Under the pieces are notes generated by a model. The model had not been told where the DNA came from, searched no databases, and was given only the letters and a program-made list of their open reading frames with translations. This document shows, piece by piece, positions 37,194-44,365 of a DNA stretch of 64,000 bases (positions within the stretch are counted from its first letter, which is position 1; each line of letters starts with the position of its first letter). This stretch comes from Acinetobacter baumannii (lineage in GTDB: Bacteria > Pseudomonadota > Gammaproteobacteria > Pseudomonadales > Moraxellaceae): contig NZ_CP046654.1 of assembly GCF_009759685.1 (NCBI RefSeq), positions 62,001 to 126,000 of the forward strand, read 5' to 3'. A program made the translations under genes and the position numbers.

Positions 37194-37337
37194 CTATTTT
37201 TCTATCCTCATCAAGTATTTTTCAACTCTTTGCATCAATTCCAATAGTTCATTGTTCTTATCTAAAAGTCTCTTTTGCAGTTCCTTTTTTTCACGCATGA
37301 TGAAATAGGGTTCTGCATGAGTAAGGTTCTTCATCAT
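37194..37337 (-). CDS. Small coiled-coil protein downstream of a C4-like element
   Basis: From a double ATG at 37337 with AAAGGA 5-10 bases before it, this gives a 47-residue helical, charged peptide (FIMREKKELQKRLLDKNN, then LLELMQRVEKYL). The frame extends 40 codons upstream, but that part (SHTSHSLSKGRRSNVGLF) simply reads through a hairpin element and is like the leader ORF (icd) over C4 RNA in P1-type phages. Function unknown. Confidence 0.45.
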   Translation of the reverse strand: MMKNLTHAEPYFIMREKKELQKRLLDKNNELLELMQRVEKYLMRIEK

Positions 37338-37365
37338 GCTTTCCTTTGTAGGTGAATTACCACTT

Positions 37366-37420
37366 AACAAAAAAAGCCCGACATTCGACCGGCGGCCCTT
37401 ACTCAAAGAGTGAGAAGTAT
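37366..37420 (-). ncRNA. C4-antisense-like hairpin element (copy 1)
   Basis: On the minus strand the element reads CTTCTCACTCTTTGAGTAAG, then a GC-rich hairpin GGCCG...CGGGC with loop CCGGTCGAATGT, then seven Ts. UGAGUAAGG in it is perfectly complementary to CCUUACUCA just after the downstream start codons (plus-strand 37318-37326 against 37397-37405). A near copy lies at 62432-62490. Structure, terminal T-run and pairing recall C4 RNA of P1/P7; the naming is tentative and the sense strand is not certain. Confidence 0.4.
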
Positions 37421-37466
37421 GAGACATCAATTTATCTTTGATTTTTGCCAAATGCAATATAGATTT

Positions 37467-38221
37467 CTATTTTTTACTCGCTTTCTTATGTGCCTCATCC
37501 AAGAACATATCGTCGAGTGTAAAGATACAGTCATTAAAAATATGAGCAGCCACTGGCAATTCATTATGCTCAGCATAGACATTTATTGCCTGCTGATCTA
37601 AAGATAAAGGGATACCCTGCTCATATCGTCGGGATCTGCAAATAGTGCTAAATGCCGAAAGAATGGAATCAGCCGCATAAGAATATTCTGGCGGATCAGG
37701 AATACGACCACCTAAGAACTTGATTTGTTCGATTTCGTGCGGCGTTTTCGACGCATACGTTTTTTGGTATTTGTAGAGCTCGATGACTTTCCCAGAATTA
37801 AAGCCTTGTCCTTGTCGGCTTCTTCCTGAATCTTCTGGGCCTGCTCTTTAATGAATAACCAGATTGAAATACCAATGTCACCTTGATTGAGAAGCTTTGA
37901 GGCATTCTCAGGGGTATAAGGCTTTTCCGATTCAACTGGCTGGCCGTCCACAACCTCAGAAAAAACTATCCCTTTCCAATCTTCAATCAGGTGAGCAGCA
38001 CATGCATCCAGTAATAATTCATGGTAGAGCTTGGCGTTTTCATCTTTTACCATCACATCATAGCCTTTGGATGTGATTTGGTTTCCTGCCTTCTCTAGTG
38101 CAACTTGAAAGGGCTTATAACCAATTCCCCGGATTTTAAACTCTGCCTGTCCACCTTCAGTTTCAAATGTGCACCACTGAGCAACATCTGAGCTTTTAAT
38201 AATTCCGACTTTTAAAGCCAT
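37467..38221 (-). CDS. Tail assembly chaperone, -1 frameshift product (gpGT-like)
   Basis: After the slippery heptamer at 37787-37793, the -1 frame stays open for 106 more codons to a TAG at 37467. It reads VIELYKYQKTYASKTPHEIE and on to LDDMFLDEAHKKASKK, well-formed protein sequence with no start codon of its own. The fusion would have about 251 residues. In lambda, gpG and gpGT chaperone the tape-measure protein during tail assembly, and GT arises by the same -1 shift at the same heptamer. Location between tail tube and tape measure agrees. Confidence 0.85.
37712..38221 (-). CDS. Tail assembly chaperone, zero-frame product (gpG-like)
   Basis: The start at 38221 (MALKVGIIKSSDVAQW) is preceded by AGAGG; an upstream extension lacks support. 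The 169-residue protein has an alpha/beta start and ends in a very basic, serine-rich tail (TNTKKRMRRKRRTKSNKSSS) that lies beyond the frameshift site and looks like the by-product of overlapping frames. Like lambda gpG it should coat the tape-measure protein until the tail tube is built. Confidence 0.85.
   Translation of the reverse strand: MALKVGIIKSSDVAQWCTFETEGGQAEFKIRGIGYKPFQVALEKAGNQITSKGYDVMVKDENAKLYHELLLDACAAHLIEDWKGIVFSEVVDGQPVESEKPYTPENASKLLNQGDIGISIWLFIKEQAQKIQEEADKDKALILGKSSSSTNTKKRMRRKRRTKSNKSSS
37787..37793 (-). other. Programmed -1 ribosomal frameshift site G GGA AAG
   Basis: On the minus strand the heptamer GGGAAAG is in phase with the zero frame (..CTG GGA AAG..), the same sequence that drives lambda G/GT frameshifting. 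Slippage re-pairs to GGG AAA and continues in the -1 frame, open to 37467. Confidence 0.88.
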
Positions 38222-38291
38222 AGCAACCTCTGAAATTTTTGAAATAAAAAAGCCCATGGGATTCCATAAGCTTTGTTACTGAATAAGTTGA

Positions 38292-39209
38292 TTACACAAG
38301 AGCACGTATAATCGTTGGACTAGTACGCACTTGGGCAAAATTGATATCTATTGTAATGATGTCATCGCCACCACCATCCGGGTGATTTGCTTCCTTAACT
38401 TCAAGTTGCGGGAAGTTAAACGAGTACTTACTGCCTTTGGTATCTGTAATATCGAAGGTCAATGTAAATACATCACGGGTTTTAATAGCATCAATCCAAG
38501 AAGCAGATGTTGCTGAAAACATGAAATTAGCATTTACGCCAATATCCATCATTTTCTCTAAGTAAAACTCAGGCGTGTACTTACCAGAACCGATACAACG
38601 GATCGCTTCCAGATTATTACTAAAGTTGATGGTAAGTGTCTGCAGACAAGCTTTACCCTGAATTGATTGACCATTAATAAGTAGCTTTTCAACATTTGGC
38701 ATACTCACCAGAGGGCGAGTCGATGCTGGAATAGGATTTGTAACAGGATTAACCTGCTGTCGCGTAAATGAGCTACCTACTAAACCAAAGTTACCAGTGA
38801 TTTTGCCTGTGGTCTGGATCGTCATTTCACCTGTATTCACTTGAATACCACGATAAATAAAGACTTGACCAATATCTTCAAAGACTTTTACCAAGGTAAG
38901 AGACTTACGTACTCCACCACCAAAACTTAAAGCATTTGCAGCCCAGTTATTGAAAGCGAGAACATTTAAGAATAAGTCAAAGGTACCTAGTGATAATTCA
39001 AACTCTAGTTGACCAGTTACTTCGGCTTCCGTTACAACAGCGCCTTGGCGAAAACGTGAATCAACTACTTCACTGCTATCTTCAGTAGTAACATTTTCAG
39101 TCAAACTATCAGTAACACGGCGAACGGTGTACCAGACTGGATTTGCAGGAGTTGTTCCTAAAACTGCTTCCTCACAAGCATATAATCGAATTTTTGCGCC
39201 TGAACTCAT
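38292..39209 (-). CDS. Major tail tube protein
   Basis: A 305-residue protein of the siphophage tail tube class. The N-terminus MSSGAKIRLYACEEAVLGTT and the beta-rich sequence with TEAEVTGQLEFELSLGTFD match phage tail tube proteins. It lies immediately before the G/GT chaperone genes, the same order as lambda V-G-T. Hexameric rings of this protein build the DNA conduit. The stop and the downstream chaperone start are separated by 70 bases. Confidence 0.85.
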   Translation of the reverse strand: MSSGAKIRLYACEEAVLGTTPANPVWYTVRRVTDSLTENVTTEDSSEVVDSRFRQGAVVTEAEVTGQLEFELSLGTFDLFLNVLAFNNWAANALSFGGGVRKSLTLVKVFEDIGQVFIYRGIQVNTGEMTIQTTGKITGNFGLVGSSFTRQQVNPVTNPIPASTRPLVSMPNVEKLLINGQSIQGKACLQTLTINFSNNLEAIRCIGSGKYTPEFYLEKMMDIGVNANFMFSATSASWIDAIKTRDVFTLTFDITDTKGSKYSFNFPQLEVKEANHPDGGGDDIITIDINFAQVRTSPTIIRALV

Positions 39210-39235
39210 TTATGGTTCTCCAAAATTTAGGCAAT

Positions 39236-39260
39236 AAAAAACCCGCTGTTTAAGCGGGTT
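39236..39260 (-). terminator. Hairpin terminator between fibre and tail tube genes
   Basis: AACCCGCT and AGCGGGTT form an 8-bp stem with loop GTTTA; on the minus strand Ts follow. It comes right after the fibre gene stop region. Confidence 0.6.
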
Positions 39261-39261
39261 A

Positions 39262-40440
39262 TTAAAGTGTTTCGTCTGTTTCTGAGATTTCTGGCGGTTC
39301 CACGCCATTCATGGCTGCAGCAACTGCCTGAGATAAGTTAGTCGGCTGGAAATCCACTGGTGTTTCACTCAACGGCTCTTCAGGCTCTGGTTCAGGTTCT
39401 TCATGCAGACGGATATCAATCCAGCGGCCTTCTGGAATATCAAGTGGATTTTCGAGATCAGCTACAATGGCTGCCTTTTCCACATCAAACTTACGTTTAT
39501 AAGTTTTAATAGAAAGATCACCATTTTCTAAGGTTGAATATTCAACTGCTACTACCGTATTACCGTTGGCATCCTTAGGTACTTCGATATACCAACCTTC
39601 CTGTGCAAAGCCTAAAGAGCCCTTAATCAGATAGTCACCAGTGCCTAATTTGTCAAAAGTGATCGGTTGCTTGGCAGCATCGTTATTTAGCTCAATATGA
39701 CTTTGGAAAAGCTTAACGACTGGTGAAGCGGCTTTAATAAAACCATTTCCATCAGTTGTAGTATTTTGTGCAGTCAATAAATTAAACCAATTAGACCAAG
39801 TACCACTATTATTAAATCGATACTTCAGGGCAGAATATGAGGCAGCTTTCCCAAGCTGAAATGAATGACTTCCATTTGTATATAAACCCATTGAGCGTCG
39901 GGTACAGTGTAAAAAGAAACCATAAGGACCAATACTATTACCAGTATCATTTGTTAAAGTGTCATCTGTTCGAAAAAAACCATTATTAAGAGGAGCAACC
40001 ATATCAGATACACGAGAACCTTCAGCCCCTATCCCCCAATCACCGACTCTTAGTGCTCGTCCCGGCGTAGGATCATATTGACTTGTTGTTGACGCTAGTA
40101 CAGCAGCAGTTCCTAACCCCAAATTCATTCTAGCTGTCTGTGCATTATCAGCTCCTAATCCTCCCTGAGAAATTGATAAAGGGGTTGTAAGTCCCTTAAG
40201 CTCACTAATATCACTATTTACCCCACTTGCAGCTGCGCCTAGGTTAGCTCGTGCACCAGCCGCTGTAGTTGCCCCCGTTCCACCTTGAGAGATAGCTGCA
40301 GTACCAACTACTTGAGAAAAGTTGGGTGCCAGATTGGGAATACCTGACGCAAATGGCAACATAAACTGCCGCTTGCCCTGTGAGGCGTTATATGGGAATG
40401 GCCGATGATCCCAACTAAATTTAAAAACAAGATTTGCCAT
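39262..40440 (-). CDS. Tail fibre protein with collagen-free fibre repeats
   Basis: A 392-residue fibre. Residues about 49-75 (AISQGGTGATTAAGARANLG) and 88-112 (SISQGGLGADNAQTARMNLG) are two copies of the phage tail-fibre repeat. The middle resembles pyocin knob-like fibres (GFFLHCTRRSMGLYTNGSHS). The tail end is acidic and proline-rich (HEEPEPEPEEP). It should contribute to host surface binding beside the tail-tip protein. Fibre genes placed between tail completion and tail tube genes are unusual compared with lambda. It abuts the next gene, sharing base 40440. Confidence 0.75.
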   Translation of the reverse strand: MANLVFKFSWDHRPFPYNASQGKRQFMLPFASGIPNLAPNFSQVVGTAAISQGGTGATTAAGARANLGAAASGVNSDISELKGLTTPLSISQGGLGADNAQTARMNLGLGTAAVLASTTSQYDPTPGRALRVGDWGIGAEGSRVSDMVAPLNNGFFRTDDTLTNDTGNSIGPYGFFLHCTRRSMGLYTNGSHSFQLGKAASYSALKYRFNNSGTWSNWFNLLTAQNTTTDGNGFIKAASPVVKLFQSHIELNNDAAKQPITFDKLGTGDYLIKGSLGFAQEGWYIEVPKDANGNTVVAVEYSTLENGDLSIKTYKRKFDVEKAAIVADLENPLDIPEGRWIDIRLHEEPEPEPEEPLSETPVDFQPTNLSQAVAAAMNGVEPPEISETDETL

Positions 40441-40793
40441 TATGCTGTTACCCCATCAATCACTTGGAAAATCAAAGTATCTGTATGCTGGGTAACTCCA
40501 TTCACGACAGCCTTAATATCCATCTGGCACAGACCTAAAGGCCAAGCAGCTGTGCTTGCTCCAGATTTCACATTAAGCCAACCCTTTTGTGTGCTCTGGC
40601 TTAATGCTGCACAAGTCAATGTAGCTACCACTGCTCCATCCGCCAACGATTTAACTTGCGATGTGAATGTGTAGCCTGTTAGATCAATTGCACGGCGCAC
40701 GTCATCCGGTGGATATTGCAGGGCTTCATCCATATCAACCAGCTGCAAGTTCAAGTTGAAAGTGTCACCACGCTTAAAAACAAAATTGCTCAT
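40440..40793 (-). CDS. Fibre-associated structural protein (baseplate-upper-like)
   Basis: A 117-residue beta-rich protein (NFVFKRGDTFNLNLQLVDMD, IDLTGYTFTSQVKS, CQMDIKAVVNGVTQ). The first residues resemble the N-terminal attachment domain of phage fibre and baseplate-upper proteins. Directly upstream of the fibre gene and touching it by one base, it probably helps join the fibre to the virion. It is not recognised with certainty. Confidence 0.6.
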   Translation of the reverse strand: MSNFVFKRGDTFNLNLQLVDMDEALQYPPDDVRRAIDLTGYTFTSQVKSLADGAVVATLTCAALSQSTQKGWLNVKSGASTAAWPLGLCQMDIKAVVNGVTQHTDTLIFQVIDGVTA

Positions 40794-40811
40794 AAGTGAT
40801 TCCTATAGACA

Positions 40812-40836
40812 TAAAAAAACCACCGATGAGGTGGTA
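40812..40836 (-). terminator. Hairpin terminator upstream of the fibre genes (first)
   Basis: ACCACC and GGTGGT pair around GATGA; on the minus strand a T-run of seven follows. Confidence 0.55.
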
Positions 40837-40854
40837 CATAAATTATTTAGGCAT

Positions 40855-40877
40855 AAAAAACCGCCTTTCGGCGGTTT
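40855..40877 (-). terminator. Hairpin terminator upstream of the fibre genes (second)
   Basis: AAACCGCC and GGCGGTTT form an 8-bp stem with loop TTTC and flanking A/T runs, the strongest of the pair of hairpins between the zinc-ribbon-like and fibre genes. Confidence 0.65.
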
Positions 40878-40899
40878 AGCTTTATATGGTTGGTATCAG

Positions 40900-41100
40900 T
40901 TAATTCAGGTGTTTTTGTTGCAATTCTAAGAACTCTTTTTCATTAAGTTTCTTTCCACATTTCGAACACAACCAAACAGGCGGCCCACCCAAACTTTCAA
41001 TCTTTAAGTACTCAACTTCATCATGACTACATTTGCCATCTTCCATAACATCAATAGAAACGCTATGACCTTCAGTAGTTTCAAATATTCTTGTGATCAT
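40900..41100 (-). CDS. Small zinc-ribbon-like protein
   Basis: From the ATG at 41100, preceded by AAAGGAAA, the product has 66 residues. Cysteine and histidine in GKCSHDEVEYL and a CSKCGKKL knuckle near the C-terminus form a likely zinc site. The frame is open upstream as far as 41172, but that part reads through a terminator-like hairpin at 41125-41147, so the shorter start is chosen. Function unknown; it is one of three small non-structural genes inserted between fibre and tail-completion genes. Confidence 0.55.
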   Translation of the reverse strand: MITRIFETTEGHSVSIDVMEDGKCSHDEVEYLKIESLGGPPVWLCSKCGKKLNEKEFLELQQKHLN

Positions 41101-41124
41101 TGGATTTCCTTTTTCTTTGACATT

Positions 41125-41147
41125 AAAAAGCCCTCGAATTGAGGGCG
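41125..41147 (-). terminator. Hairpin terminator between two small accessory genes
   Basis: GCCCTC and GAGGGC pair around GAATT, with an A-run on the plus strand that becomes a T-run on the minus strand. Confidence 0.5.
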
Positions 41148-41164
41148 TTGGATTTGGGGAAGAT

Positions 41165-41410
41165 TTATTCATTTAACTCTTGACCATGAATGCCATTTAG
41201 CAACTTTTGCAGACTTTCATGATGAAGAACAATATGCTTGTGATCTGGGTTAATTCGGCTAATATCAATGGTTAGCAATATTGCCTCCTTGATACTTTCT
41301 ACAGGCTCTATGCTAGTAAAAATATAAGTTTCATCATTAATAACTACATCTGCATAACCATCTTCATCTGTACTTGGGCGACATTCAGCAACAATGTATT
41401 GGATATTCAT
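41165..41410 (-). CDS. Small hypothetical protein
   Basis: An 81-residue acidic protein (IVAECRPSTDEDGYADVVIN, then IEPVESIKEAILLTIDIS) with histidines near the end (HKHIVLHHESL). No family recognised. Its start overlaps the stop of the GIY-YIG-like gene by 4 bases, so it is translated from the same message. Confidence 0.5.
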   Translation of the reverse strand: MNIQYIVAECRPSTDEDGYADVVINDETYIFTSIEPVESIKEAILLTIDISRINPDHKHIVLHHESLQKLLNGIHGQELNE

Positions 41411-41889
41411 GAGTTATCCTCATCTTTAATTTTTAGATCAAGACTTGGTTGTGCCTCATTGATTAGATCATCCAATTCAGATTGTGGCAAAGAAAACCAC
41501 TCACCTACTTCTCTAAATTCCGCGTATTTGATGTGCAGTTGCTTCTCAATATCTTTAGGGAAGGTTGCAATAATCTTTAAACTTCTTCCACTTATATTTG
41601 TGATTGCAGAAAGTCTGGCTTGGACATTTTTTGATTTTCCGATTTTCACAATTCCAGCATCCACATCTTGCATAACGTACGTATTCATCATGCAAGCATC
41701 CTGCTTCTTGCCTTGCGCACTCAATGACTTTAAGAAATTAAAGAAGAATTCCCCCTCGTGCTTTTCAATATCCCCAATCATTGATGTCATTTCAAGCAAT
41801 GAGCACTTCACATCTTTTAGTTGCTCTTTCATCTGCTCTATCACTTGATAAGCTTGCTCTGGTGTTTCAATCTTTACAATCGCATTCAT
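41407..41889 (-). CDS. T5orf172 / GIY-YIG-like nuclease-domain protein
   Basis: Residues 1-70 are a helical N-terminal region; the C-terminal half carries the T5orf172 (Mug113-type GIY-YIG) pattern: TYVMQDVDAGIVKIGKSKNV, QARLSAITNISGRSLKI, LHIKYAEFREVGEWFSL. Such domains occur in phage nucleases and DNA-binding proteins. The ATG at 41889 follows GGAG by 7 bases and is chosen over an in-frame start 7 codons earlier that would run through the structured leader. That leader (41896-41990) can fold and pair with the ribosome site. Confidence 0.65.
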   Translation of the reverse strand: MNAIVKIETPEQAYQVIEQMKEQLKDVKCSLLEMTSMIGDIEKHEGEFFFNFLKSLSAQGKKQDACMMNTYVMQDVDAGIVKIGKSKNVQARLSAITNISGRSLKIIATFPKDIEKQLHIKYAEFREVGEWFSLPQSELDDLINEAQPSLDLKIKDEDNS

Positions 41890-41895
41890 TGTTAT

Positions 41896-41990
41896 GCTCC
41901 GACTACCCATTTAAGAAAAGACACTGGCAAGAAGATGCAATGAGTAGTCGAATGACCATCTTCCTTTCGAACCGTCGCTCTAGCCAGTGT
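41896..41990 (-). promoter_or_regulatory. Structured 5' leader with loop complementary to the ribosome site
   Basis: ACACTGGC (41921-41928) pairs with GCCAGTGT (41983-41990), and GAAGATG (41931-41937) with CATCTTC (41957-41963) inside it. The apical loop contains GTAGTCG (41944-41950), complementary to CGACTAC (41900-41906), which on the minus strand directly abuts the GGAG that serves the GIY-YIG-like gene. This suggests loop-to-ribosome-site pairing that controls translation. Confidence 0.45.
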
Positions 41991-42009
41991 TCGCCTGAAT
42001 TTCAGGCAT

Positions 42010-42036
42010 AAAAAAACCTGCCACTAAGGACAGGTT
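42010..42036 (-). terminator. Hairpin terminator after the tail-completion gene
   Basis: AACCTG and CAGGTT (with extra pairs inside) form a stem, with seven Ts after it on the minus strand. It precedes the structured leader. Confidence 0.55.
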
Positions 42037-42055
42037 CGTTTAAAAGTTAAATTCG

Positions 42056-42454
42056 TTAATTGACGCGATAATTTATTGAAATGTTGTACTGAATGAAATC
42101 CCCATTACTGCCGAGGTTCTGCACTTGACCTTGTAAGACTTCTAACTGTCCGCTCGTAAAGTATTCAAAATGAGCTAACCAAGCATCAGCGAGCTTTGTT
42201 ATATCAGCCTCATTAGTTTGAGGTCTTGCAAGGCAATTAATTGAAATAACCCCTGTTCTTCTGGTGCAAGGAGTATCACCTACACCAGCAATGATAGAAC
42301 TGCCCCATAGAATATTTAAGTCACACCAAAGTCCATCTACAGGAATACTAATCAATGGGCCATTAGGGTATTGAATACGATTTTGCTCAATTCCAGTAAA
42401 TGCCATTGCTCTAGTGATAATGGCTTGTCGTGCTTGATCTAAAGTCATTGCCAT
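42056..42454 (-). CDS. Tail terminator-like protein
   Basis: A 132-residue protein from the ATG at 42454, one base past the stop of the upstream gene. The sequence has N-terminal helix TLDQARQAIITRAMAF, a beta-sandwich with IPVDGLWCDLNILWG and VISINCLARPQTNEADITKL, and the C-terminal SNGDFIQYNISINYRVN, in keeping with tail terminator (gpU-like) proteins that cap the tail tube. The call rests on gene order and fold-like pattern. Confidence 0.6.
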   Translation of the reverse strand: MAMTLDQARQAIITRAMAFTGIEQNRIQYPNGPLISIPVDGLWCDLNILWGSSIIAGVGDTPCTRRTGVISINCLARPQTNEADITKLADAWLAHFEYFTSGQLEVLQGQVQNLGSNGDFIQYNISINYRVN

Positions 42455-42455
42455 T

Positions 42456-42878
42456 TTAACCACCGTATTTCTGAGCAATATAGTTAAAGGTTAAACCGTA
42501 AACACCTTGTGGCGCTTGTCTTGAATAGCCACCTGTTGTCTTTGGTGTTTCAGGCTTGTCTGTAAAGTCGCCATACTCGATCTTAGTTGCATAAGGCGCA
42601 TTCGTTTGAATGTAGACAACTGAATAAGGAACTAGGCGAGATAAGGCGCTTGTGCCTTTACTAACGGTTGAGCCACCACCTTTATCTTTCTCAGCTTCAT
42701 TAAATGATTGGTCGGTCTGGTTAATACTGACTCTGTGGGATGCTCTAAAAGCTCCAGTATCGACTGGGCTTTGAAGAACTACACCTTGCAATGCATCAAT
42801 GACAATATCTTTCTGTTTTTTAGTAAGGTCGGCTTCAACGGTCTGGATAAATTCACTTGGTTTTGTTTGCCATCCCAT
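42456..42878 (-). CDS. HK97 gp10-like tail-completion/connector protein
   Basis: A 140-residue protein beginning MGWQTKPSEFIQTVEADLTK, preceded by GAGG. The motif VVLQSPVDTGAFRASHRVSI is typical of the HK97 gp10 family, where (S)PVDTG-x-(L/F)R is conserved. These proteins complete the head-tail interface. It is followed one base later by the tail terminator-like gene. Confidence 0.75.
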   Translation of the reverse strand: MGWQTKPSEFIQTVEADLTKKQKDIVIDALQGVVLQSPVDTGAFRASHRVSINQTDQSFNEAEKDKGGGSTVSKGTSALSRLVPYSVVYIQTNAPYATKIEYGDFTDKPETPKTTGGYSRQAPQGVYGLTFNYIAQKYGG

Positions 42879-43134
42879 CAAAAGTTACCTCAACTTTGCC
42901 AAACAGTATTTCAAATACTGGTTCATTCCCTACTGTAACAGCTCGACCGTCAATGGTTGTCTTATGTCGAATAAGATAGCCCTTGTTAGTATCAGCAAAG
43001 ATCACATACTTGCATTCTTCTCCATCTAACAGCACCTTCTTTGGGCCATTAGTGGATTTGCGAACCTCAGCGTGATAAACGCCCTCTTGGTTTACAGCCT
43101 GACTTATTAAGTTCCCATCATCTAAGTTAATCAT
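42853..43134 (-). CDS. Hypothetical head-tail region protein
   Basis: From the ATG at 43134, preceded by GAGGAAAG, this is a 93-residue protein (MINLDDGNLISQAVNQEGVY, then KSTNGPKKVLLDGEECKYVI). No family recognised. It lies inside the head-tail connector block and overlaps its neighbours at both ends (1 base upstream, 26 bases downstream), so it is probably structural. Confidence 0.55.
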   Translation of the reverse strand: MINLDDGNLISQAVNQEGVYHAEVRKSTNGPKKVLLDGEECKYVIFADTNKGYLIRHKTTIDGRAVTVGNEPVFEILFGKVEVTFDGMANKTK

Positions 43135-43514
43135 TAGACTTTCCTCAATTGTGCAACCCATGTCGCATCTGCCGCATCTTTTCCATAACTCACAACTCGA
43201 TAATTGCCACCTTCAATCACCCAAATATCATTAACATCTGGCTTAACTAAAGTTCCTGCTGAATCCTTCACTTCATTTTGCAGTAGCACGGCTTTAGAGT
43301 CTGTTGCTCGGTAATCTATAGGCTTGACCAAATCTTTTGCCCAGCTTCCAAATAAGACACCACGACCGCTATATACATATTCTGTGTAAGTATCCTCACC
43401 AGTAGCAGGATTGGAGCTGACTAATTGTTTGCGGGTACAAGTGAAAGTATCTACTGCATCCGCAAGCTTTGTACTAAAAGCCTTTCCTAATTTAGATTGA
43501 ATTTTAGCTCTCAT
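43134..43514 (-). CDS. Head-tail connector / stopper-like protein
   Basis: A 126-residue protein with an N-terminal basic helix and a beta-barrel-like part (VLFGSWAKDLVKPIDYRATD, then DIWVIEGGNYRVVSYGK) that resembles phage head closure (stopper) proteins. It lies second after the coat-adjacent connector genes. The call is position-based. Confidence 0.6.
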   Translation of the reverse strand: MRAKIQSKLGKAFSTKLADAVDTFTCTRKQLVSSNPATGEDTYTEYVYSGRGVLFGSWAKDLVKPIDYRATDSKAVLLQNEVKDSAGTLVKPDVNDIWVIEGGNYRVVSYGKDAADATWVAQLRKV

Positions 43515-43516
43515 AA

Positions 43517-43909
43517 TTAGATCTTCACTAATAGAATTACATTACCGAATCCTTTATCTAGCCATGGTTTTAAAATGGATAAGGCTAGGTTTTCACTCGC
43601 TGTATATGTTTTATGAGTAGCTGAATATGTGTTAGAAACGCTTGTTCCCGATTGTGCTGATACTGTCTCGCTCAACACACCAGTTTCAACTTCTGTATAA
43701 AGGTTTCCATTCACAGTATCAGGTATCAGCTCTACTGCTGCCAATAGAATTGCATCTTTTAAGGGCTGATTATCTGTTGTATCTGGTAACTTAAGATTTG
43801 TTAGCCAAACATTGGTAATCATTACCGCGCGAGCTTTTGCACTATCGCTGCCTGCCCAATCGTTACCAAGTTTTGCATCGATATCTGCCACGGTAATGTA
43901 TTCAATCAT
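43517..43909 (-). CDS. Head-tail adaptor-like protein
   Basis: A 130-residue protein. TVADIDAKLGNDWAGSDSAK and VWLTNLKLPDTTDNQPLKDA give the helical-bundle pattern of phage gp6-like connectors, a group often labelled DnaT-like in databases. The C-terminus (NLALSILKPWLDKGFGNVIL) is amphipathic. It is three bases from the following gene, in the connector block behind the coat gene. Confidence 0.6.
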   Translation of the reverse strand: MIEYITVADIDAKLGNDWAGSDSAKARAVMITNVWLTNLKLPDTTDNQPLKDAILLAAVELIPDTVNGNLYTEVETGVLSETVSAQSGTSVSNTYSATHKTYTASENLALSILKPWLDKGFGNVILLVKI

Positions 43910-43912
43910 GAC

Positions 43913-44326
43913 TTATTCCTGATCTTTTGATTGCTTGTTGTTTTTAGCAGGCGCTTTTGGACCGCTTGCCTGTGCATCGCCAGTATTTTCTGTTGATGGA
44001 TTCTGATTTTCATTTGTTGCGCCAACTGGAGTGTCATCGCCTTGCAACTCTGCAATTCGTGCTTTCATAGCTGGCACATCATTTTTGAAAGCCATTAATT
44101 CTTCTTTTGCAGTCAAAAGCTGTTCTTCTGAGATAACCAGTTTGTTAGCCAATTCATCAAATTGCTCTACAGGGACAAGCGCATCATTAGTAACTTCACT
44201 CTCATCAATTGGTAGTGATTCACCTTCAATCAACTCATGTTCCGATGGATTGAATTGATCTACAGAGATAATTACGAACTCGCCTTGTGATTCATGGCTT
44301 GGTTTAATTTTTACTGTCTTAGACAT
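43913..44326 (-). CDS. Hypothetical protein downstream of the coat gene
   Basis: A 137-residue acidic protein starting MSKTVKIKPSHESQGEFVII with GGAG 6 bases before the start. The middle is a coiled coil (LANKLVISEEQLLTAKEELM), and the tail is low complexity, rich in N, T, P and K. A decoration or assembly role is possible given its place between coat and connector genes. No family recognised. Confidence 0.5.
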   Translation of the reverse strand: MSKTVKIKPSHESQGEFVIISVDQFNPSEHELIEGESLPIDESEVTNDALVPVEQFDELANKLVISEEQLLTAKEELMAFKNDVPAMKARIAELQGDDTPVGATNENQNPSTENTGDAQASGPKAPAKNNKQSKDQE

Positions 44327-44333
44327 TTTATTC

Positions 44334-44361
44334 TCCAAAAAGAATGGGGCCGAAGCCCCAA
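44334..44361 (-). terminator. Hairpin terminator after the coat gene
   Basis: TGGGGC and GCCCCA form a stem with a CGAA tetraloop (TTCG on the minus strand, a very stable loop); Ts follow on the minus strand. Confidence 0.65.
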
Positions 44362-44365
44362 GTCA

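Noticed and set aside
37410-37601. Plus-strand open frame of 63 codons through the C4-like element
   Set aside because: It is antisense to the frameshift extension of the tail chaperone, lacks a ribosome site, and its residues look like translated RNA structure.
38245-38270. Palindrome CCCATGGG with A-run before the tail chaperone as a terminator
   Set aside because: The stem is only a self-complementary octamer without a loop, too weak to call.
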